The notes beneath the pieces were generated by a model, which worked only from the letters and a program-made list of their open reading frames with translations, searched no databases and was not told where the DNA came from. Position numbers and translations under genes: made by a program. 64,000 nucleotides of DNA from contig KN834791.1 of NCBI GenBank assembly GCA_000827265.1, forward strand, positions 1 to 64,000, read 5' to 3'. The DNA comes from Collybiopsis luxurians FD-317 M1. Taxonomy: Eukaryota > Basidiomycota > Agaricomycetes > Agaricales > Omphalotaceae. The first letter of the stretch is position 1; each line of letters opens with the position of its first letter. Positions 57,101-64,000 of this stretch are shown here, one piece after another.

Positions 57101-57299
57101 GTTGTGCCTCAAGGGAAATCGATATCGGATAGTGCCTGAGGCATGCGCTCCTGGGTTATAAAGATGCCAATGTTTGAACTACCTCCAATCGATTGGCCAA
57201 CTTGAGATTCTCTGACCGTGAAATAGCAAACTCGAGCTTGTACGCTAGCTATGATTTATGAATCCCCAGAAATACTGACAAATATAGTATAGGCACCGA
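54186..57299. other. AT-rich region without recognised genes
   Basis: Only short chance-like frames are present (the longest is 140 codons at 54368-54790, with a non-coding texture). Features seen: a GGTTAA-type imperfect repeat at about 55315-55350 and short repeats around 54990-55130 (AGAGGAACTGTGGAGCAAAGG variants). This is likely transposon debris upstream of the NLR gene. Confidence 0.35.
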
Positions 57300-60200
57300 A
57301 TGTTCCATAATGCATCAAAGTTTGGGGTCTCCGGATCTACTTTTGTTGTTGCAGAAAACGTCAAAGTTGAGACCCATCACCATACAAATCACGATACTAT
57401 TGGAACCAGTAAGAAATTGAATATCTACAATACTAATTTGCTTTGAACATCAACATAGGTCAAGGCTCATCCATTTTGGATATTCTCAAGTGCCCAGCTC
57501 CGAGTAGAAACTTTGTGGGGCGAGAGGATATACTTCGCAAGCTTTCTGAAATTTTTGCTGCCCCAGTAATAACAGTGTCTGGCTCAGATCAATATGACCT
57601 GGAGGATATAGCAAGGTCTTTCACTAGGTAATAATTTCAAGTTATCTGTAGTTTTAACATTCACTCAATAGGTGCAGGCGCTCCACTCTAATTCTAGATG
57701 CAAGCTCAAATGAGATCTTGGTCACTGCACTTGCAGATAGAGTCGGAGAGTTCTCATCCCTTCTCCCAAACACACTATTGGTTCTGGAAAATGCACCTGC
57801 ATCTCTGGTACTAGGGGACCATTTTCCCCCTGGACTTGGTGTTCCTCTTCTTGTGACCAGTATCAATGTCATCTCCAATCTTGCTAAACTGCGTGGGGTT
57901 TGTGCATTTCAGCTACCTCATTATACTCAAAATACTAGCCCGGATGCAATGAAAAAACTGCAAGAATCTATTGAGAAAGCCTTTATTCCTACACAGAAAA
58001 TTGCAACACTGGTGGCCAGTGGAGGAACTGGGAAAACGCAAGTAGTTCTCAAGTTTGTTTCTGAAAACTTGTCCAGGTAATGCACTTATAAATTTGACTT
58101 ACCGTCACTTCAACATCAAGTGACTGTTACATAACAGGTTCTCGAATGTATGGTTCTTTGATGCCACATCTGAAGCCACACTGCGAGCCCATTTTCAAGA
58201 GCTTGGCAGGGCTGCAGGTGTTGGTGAAGAAGTCAACCAAGTCAAGGATTTTTTAATCAGGAACTTTGACAATTGGTTGTGCATTTTTGACAATGCAGAT
58301 GACAGAAAGCTCTATCTCAAGGATTACATCCCAAGTTGTAATCATGGTGCTATTATTATCACCAGCCGACTTGGGGAAACATCACAAATTAGCTCCGATC
58401 CTGATTGTCACATTCAATTTGGTGATCTTAACAAGGATAATGCTGTTGAGCTGCTACTTAAGCATGCCAATCAAAAAAGCGCTAATATAAATATGGATCT
58501 GGCATTTCAAATTGTAGAGGCTCTTGACTGTCATGCTCTTGCTGTATCCACAGCTGGGGCTTATATCCAAATGACTTCAACATGTACCTTTGAGAATTAC
58601 TTAGCCCATTTCAACAGAAAACAGGCAACAATTCTCAATTACAGATTGAGGTCACTAGATGGTTACCAAGAGACTGTTTTCAGTGCGTTTCAACTGAGCT
58701 TTGACAAGCTTTCAGAGCGAGCTCAGTCTCTTATGCAAATCTGTTCTTATTTGCATCCAGTTGACATTCCTTTGGAGGTGTTCTCTAGGGCAGCTGAATT
58801 CACTGATAGCGATACTTGCTCATTGGATGATCTACCATATCAAAGTATAATATTGATGCAAAGATTTCTGCTTCTATTTAAAGAAGAAGGCTCATGGGAT
58901 GATACTGTTTCTGAATTATGTCAATATTCCCTTGCAACATATAATTCTGAGAAGAAAACTCTTACATTTCATGCAGTTATTCATACCTGTGTCAGTCAAA
59001 CCATCAAACAGGGAAAATATGAGAAGCAAGTATCAGCATTACTGCTGGGGCGTGCTATTCCATTGGGGAGAACTGATATTGATTATCAATTCAGGCATCA
59101 ACTGATTATGCAGGCCAGCTACATTCAACTAGAAGATTTGCCAACTATCCATGTGAAAAACTGTTTTGCAAGGATCTTCAGAGACTGCGGCTTTTGGAAA
59201 GAGGCAGAAAAGATAGAGAAAAATATTCTTTTCCTGTGTGAAGAAAAGCTTGGTATGCATGACCAGAATACATTAACTGCCATGTCCAATCTTGCAGAAA
59301 CATATCGGGCATGTGGAAAGTTCTTTGATGCGGAAAAGATGGAAAAGAATGTGCTCCTTGAGTATGAAAAGCTCAGCGGACCTGGTCACTCTGATACATT
59401 CACAGCCATGCACAATTTATCAGTCACATACCGTGCAAGTGGAAAGTTGCATGAAGCTCAAGAGTTAGCGGAAAAAGTATTGCAATTGCGCAATCAATCA
59501 TTTGGAGATGAACATATTGATACATTGACATCTATGGCCAATTTAGTAGCTACATATCGGGCATGTGGAAAGTTGGATGCCGCTGAGAAATTAGGGAATG
59601 AAGTCCTCTCACTGAGCAAACATATGTTTGGGCCGCATCATCCTGATGCTTTAAATTCTACGGAAACTCTTGCAGGGATATACTGGGCACGGGGAAAATT
59701 GCAAGATGCTGAAACATTAGAGAAACAGTTGCTATCATTAAGCAAGCAGATACTTGGAGATGATCATCCCTTTACATTGAAAGCTATGGCAGCCCTAGCA
59801 AATATAAACCAAGCACAGGGAAATTTGACTGCAGCAGTAGAATTAAATGAAAGGGTTCTCTCATTACGCAAGAAGAAGATTGGAGAACGCCATCCAGATA
59901 CATTAAATTCAATGGCTTCTCTGGCAGTTGCTTATCAAGCATGTGGAAAGTTGGATTCCGCTGAAAAATTGAATAATAAAGTACTTACAATGCAAAGGAC
60001 AGTGCTTGGGGAACATCATCCTGACACATTGCATTCCATGGCCAATCTAGCATCTACCTATCGAGCATGTGGACAGCTAATTGATGCGGAAAAGTTGAGT
60101 CAAGAAGTGCTTTTGTTACGGAAAAAAGTCCTCGGAGAATACCATCCTGATACCTTGCACTCCATGGATAATTTGGCAGCTACATATCTGGCATGTGGAA

Positions 60201-61768
60201 AGTTTGATAAAGCAGAGAAGCTGAATGATGAAGTAGTTCTATTGTGCTTTAGAGACCTTGGAGAGCACCATCCTTACACCTTGGCTGCCAGGGAGAACCT
60301 TGCAGCTACATATAGGTCAAATGGGAAAGCAGTAATGGCTGAAACAATAGATGAAGATATTCTATTTTTACGCAGGAAATTGTTGGGGCAATACCATCCT
60401 GACTCATTGAAGTCTATGACCAATCTTGCAGCTACTAAATTGAGTCAAGGAAAGTGGAATGCAGCACAGAGATTGGTAGATGATGTACTTGAATTGAGTA
60501 CCGATATTCTTGGGGAGCATCATCCTGCTACATTGAATAACAAGGCAATTCTGGCAGCTATATATCAAGCATGTGGGAAATTAAATAAATCTGAAACCCT
60601 GAATGAGGAGGTCTTCAAACTACGGAAGGAATTACTAGGGAAATGTCATTCTGACACATTGCACTCAATGGCCAATCTGGCAACTATATATCAGGCACAA
60701 GGCAAATGGGCTGAGGCTGAGAAGCTGGGAGAAGAGATGCTTCAGCTGTGCAAGAGAAATCCAAACTTCGGAGAGTACCAACCTGACACATTAACTTCGA
60801 TCAATAATCTTGCGGTAACATATCGAATTTGCGGCAAGCTAGAAAAAGCAGAGATATTTGCGAATGATGCATATCAGCAGCGGAAAAACTTCTGGGGGGA
60901 ATACCACCCTGACACGCTGACATCAATGTCAAATCTTGCAGTAACATATCAGGCATGTGGAAACTTAACTGCTGCTCAAAAGCTAGAAGGGGATGTACTT
61001 ACACTGCGGAAGGAGTTGCTTGGAGATGATCACCCTGATACACTGACTTCAATGGCAAACCTTGCGGTCATATATCAGAGATTTGGGAATTTGCCTGCTG
61101 CCCAACAACTGCAAGAGGATGTAGTTAGACTGAGAAAGAAACTGCTGGGAGATCACCACCCGGAAACACTAACTTCCATATCAAACCTTGCAGTCACAAA
61201 TCAGGCATGTGGAAGTTTATATGATGCTCAAAACCTAGAAGAAGAAGTACTTTCATTGCGAGAGGAATTGCTTGGAAATTGCCATCCTGACACATTGACT
61301 TCAATGGCCAATCTTGCAGTCACATATCGGTTACATGGAAACCTAAATACTGCTCAAAAGCTTGAAGAGCAGGTGCTTAAATTACGAAATGAACTGCTTG
61401 GAAATCACCACCCTGACACACTAACTTCAATGTCAAATCTTGCAGTCACATATTGGGCATGTGGGAACTTAGACGCTGCTCAAGAGCTTGAAGAGAAGGT
61501 GCTTCCACTACGGAAAAAACTGCTTGGAGACCACCATCCGGACACACTGACCTCAATGGCAAACCTTGCAGCAACATATTGGGCATGTGGAAACTTAAAC
61601 GCTGCTCAAAAGCTAGAAGAGGATGTGCTTACAATACGGAAGGTGCTACTTGGGGAAAATCATCCTGACACACTAATTTCAATGGCAAATCTTGCAGTCA
61701 CATATTTGGGATGTGAAAATATCCCTGCTGTTCAACAGCTAGAAGAGGATATGCTTTCACTGTTTTAG
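57300..61768 (+). CDS. NLR-type STAND protein: degenerate NB fold, NB-ARC, 20 TPR repeats
   Basis: Four exons: 57300-57408, 57459-57627, 57672-58076, 58138-61768, giving 1,437 aa. The start MFHNASKFGVSGSTFVVAEN is inferred; a further 5' exon is possible. Residues about 50-170 read like an NB fold (FVGREDILRKL, TLLVLENAP as Walker B, VPLLVTS), but the P-loop position is SGSDQYDLED and lacks the lysine. A second NB-ARC follows with an intact P-loop SGGTGKT (about 208), Walker B WLCIFDNAD (about 272) and sensor IITSR (about 302), then a winged-helix-like region. From about residue 598 there are 20 consecutive 42-residue TPR units of the HPDTLTSMANLAVTYxACGN type, the most C-terminal ones nearly identical. 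Fungal NB-TPR proteins are linked to non-self recognition and regulated cell death; no N-terminal effector domain is visible here. AT-rich codon use differs from the left-hand genes. Confidence 0.88.
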
Positions 61769-61903
61769 ATTTAAGTGACTTATCTAGACACCACTAATAT
61801 GAAATTTGTTTTTGTCTTCTTTCAGATGTGTTTTGTCATTATAAAAGCATATGCATTTACATATTCTTTGAAAAATAACTGGAATGGGTATTCATATCAG
61901 GAT
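61769..61903. other. 3' flank of the NLR gene
   Basis: A T-rich trailer between the stop codon and the adjacent hAT-like element. No feature was recognised. Confidence 0.35.
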
Positions 61904-62223
61904 TAGTGTTAGAGAGGGTCAGGTCACTGATCTATGACTCAACCCAATCCAGCTTGGGTCAGGGTTGCACTGGACTGGGTTCAAGGGTCTGGGCCAGGAT
62001 TATGCTGATCCAAGTACTTGAGCCAGAGGTAAAATCAAATTTCAATTTGAGCTACATCCACTGGTTGGATATGTATTTTATAAGAATTGTTCATGTCAAA
62101 TACAATGATTCTGAATACCCTATGCTCTCCCTTCAGCCTCATTTCTTTCTCTTCACTAGGATCAACCCAAGCCTTGACCATGACCCAGCCCAACCTGGCC
62201 TGACCCAACCCTCCCCAACACTA
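61904..62223. mobile_element. hAT-like inverted-repeat element (family A, copy 2)
   Basis: A 320-bp element with ends TAGTGTTAGAGAGGGT (left) and the complement of TAGTGTTGGGGAGGGT (right), flanked by a perfect 8-bp target duplication ATCAGGAT (61896-61903 and 62224-62231). The interior is related to copy 1 at 52023-52546, in inverted orientation. It starts 135 bp after the NLR stop codon. Confidence 0.85.
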
Positions 62224-63907
62224 ATCAGGATATACATACAGTTTTTCTTGCTTTACATGTTACTTTGCTGACACTCAATTTTGAGGGTATTCAGTGAAAT
62301 GTGTAGATTGTAGTAAGTATATGACATAGTTTCTCTTTTTGTAGTTTAATTGTTAAAGTTAGATGTCACACATGAGACTCAAGATTAAATTGACAGGTGG
62401 CAGGAAACTTTTGACAAATGAAGAAGGATCCGGCATCCACTATAAAAGTCATATCCCCGATGCTGACTAATTGGAAGGGAGGGAGTCTTATAGACCTCTG
62501 TTGGTTCAAACCTGCTTAAAAATGCTTCTGAGAGAAATAGCTCCCCTTGGCAAGTACATTTTCCCACTTTGCTTTACTTTTTTCATTCTCAAAAAAATAC
62601 TGCATTCTTGTTCAGCCTGTGCTGTACAAGGTCTTGCAGGCTGAAGCTCACAAATTCTACTGTCCTCTTCCGAGATTTGAGCACTTTGAAGTTACATTGA
62701 GAAAATCTCAAAATGAATATTCCATTGAACATCAGAGCTGTTCAGCAGCCCATTGCAAAGTTCAAACATTTGAAATTGAATTATTTTTGCCCAGTTTTGT
62801 TATAAGATAGTCACCATATAAGGAGCCCTTTCCAAATTATGGGCTGCTGGACAGCTCTATTGACAAACTCAGTCAAACTCAGTCAAATTTCAAAAAAAAG
62901 AAGCCAATTCCCTCATTATTCCTGATCTGACAATTTGACAAAGGGTGACATCAATCAGATAACATCCTCAGACACCCCCAAAGTTGTAGAAATATTTTTC
63001 CAAGAATTTTTTGGGATTTTTTTTTCCTTTGCTTGGAAGCTCACTGTGGTGAGCAACGATGAAGGAAAGAAATGGAACTTTGACAATATGACTCACTGAT
63101 TGGACAGTGATGGAACTGGCAAATGGTCTCAATAGATGCAAGTATGCAATACAAGAGAGAGACAGAGAAGGTGAGACTAGGGCTAGATTGCTTTATCAGA
63201 GTACTGTACCATTTTGAAAGGAAGTTCAGTCATGCATCATTGGCCAAAAAATCCGACATCAAATTTAATTTTTTCTTAACTTTTCAGATTTTTTTAAATA
63301 TTTTCTATCAACCAAATTTTCCAAATTGATGAACTTCCACTTGGAATGGTACAGTGCTTATATGATTTTTGCCCAATAGCATTGTCAATATCAATGGTCA
63401 AATGGATGTTTTAATAACTGGCTACAGACAGTGTATCAAAATGATCTATAAAACTGGGCCTGCCAGTGATTTTGAATAATAGGTAGGCATGATCCATAGT
63501 AAATGCATCTCACTCGGACCCCGGTGTATCAGTTCTTGGTCCCAAATTGGTAATAAACCTTGCCTGACCTGACCTCAGCTGTGCACCTGGCACTTTGCAT
63601 TGTTCAAGGCCGGCCCAATATGGTGTTAAACGTGCCTCTAAAAGAAAAAATTGATGATATGCCAAGCCGTCGCTAACTCGCACGCACCATTACTAACTAT
63701 TCTGAGCCAGATCGAAGAAATGTCTTAGACAGGCTCTGAATTTTTTGATACAAATGGACTTGGATAAGTCGCTTACAGGCATAGGCGACTCTGCGGCATG
63801 ATAGAGCTGAGGTCGAAGGAATATTAATGATCAATGACAAAATATGTACGTTACGAAGCTACGACGAGATTTATAACGTGTAGAAATAGACAGTATACAG
63901 GTCATAC
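62224..63907. other. AT-rich intergenic region
   Basis: No gene is recognised; frames are short (the longest is 87 codons). Composition stays AT-rich to about 63500 and then becomes mixed. Confidence 0.35.
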
Positions 63908-64000
63908 TTAAGCCTCATACATGACGAGAAACGAGGGTCGGATGGCATCATTGGTGTACACGACCAATTCATCGTAATTCAAGTTTCCGCCCTTTTCTGC
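63908..64000 (-). CDS. 3' end of a gene resembling the PARP catalytic C-terminus (partial)
   Basis: The last 30 codons of a minus-strand gene that continues beyond the window: LNYDELVVYTNDAIRPSFLV then MYEA and TAA at 63910-63908. The pattern (L-x-Y-x-E-x-x-V-Y-x-x-x-x-I-R-P-x-F/Y-L) resembles the final strands of poly(ADP-ribose) polymerase catalytic domains, which modify proteins or nucleic acids with NAD-derived ADP-ribose. With so little sequence the assignment is tentative. The stop codon and open frame to the window edge are directly seen. Confidence 0.5.
   Translation of the reverse strand, partial: AEKGGNLNYDELVVYTNDAIRPSFLVMYEA

Overview
This is a 64 kb window of nuclear DNA from a filamentous fungus, most likely a basidiomycete of the Agaricomycetes. 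The genes are intron-dense, with mostly 45-65 nt GT-AG introns. The gene content fits: a VAMP7-type R-SNARE, Sec61 beta, an Iml2/TTC39-like protein, a Zn2Cys6 regulator, an alpha-1,3-glucan synthase relic, expanded 7-TM families and an NB-TPR NLR. Gene models were built by hand from reading frame, splice signals and paralogue or family comparison. Every complete model reported closes in frame. A 401-base run of N (27209-27609) is an assembly gap.

Layout. 3.8-12.3 kb: two paralogous RING-finger/coiled-coil genes (+ and -) flank a VAMP7-like SNARE. 14.1-20.9 kb: Sec61 beta and a 15-exon Iml2/TTC39-like gene. 21.3-26.6 kb: a SET-domain gene, a broken alpha-1,3-glucan synthase, and a decayed copy of the SET gene's 5' end. 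26.7-27.7 kb: two Tc1/mariner-like elements nested at the centre of a palindrome. 28.1-35.9 kb: a tandem array of three seven-transmembrane genes with identical exon lengths, including a 7-nt exon. 36.2-39.3 kb: two divergent small secreted protein genes. 40.3-51.1 kb: a third RING paralogue, a Zn2Cys6 regulator, an unresolved minus-strand locus, and a bifunctional lysine-ketoglutarate reductase/saccharopine dehydrogenase. 51.1-57.3 kb: an AT-rich repeat island with short inverted-repeat elements, two of them with perfect 8-bp target duplications (hAT-like). 57.3-61.8 kb: an NLR with an apparently degenerate first NB fold, an intact second NB fold and 20 TPR repeats. 61.8-64 kb: another hAT-like element and the 3' end of a gene resembling the PARP catalytic C-terminus.

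The left 50 kb is a mixture of housekeeping genes (secretion, trafficking, mitochondria, lysine metabolism) and lineage-expanded families. The right 13 kb looks like an accessory compartment with one self/non-self-recognition-type gene among transposon remnants. The most unusual features are micro-exons of 4, 6 and 7 nt, the tandem NB architecture of the NLR, and the nested palindromic insertions. No tRNA, rRNA or CRISPR array was recognised.
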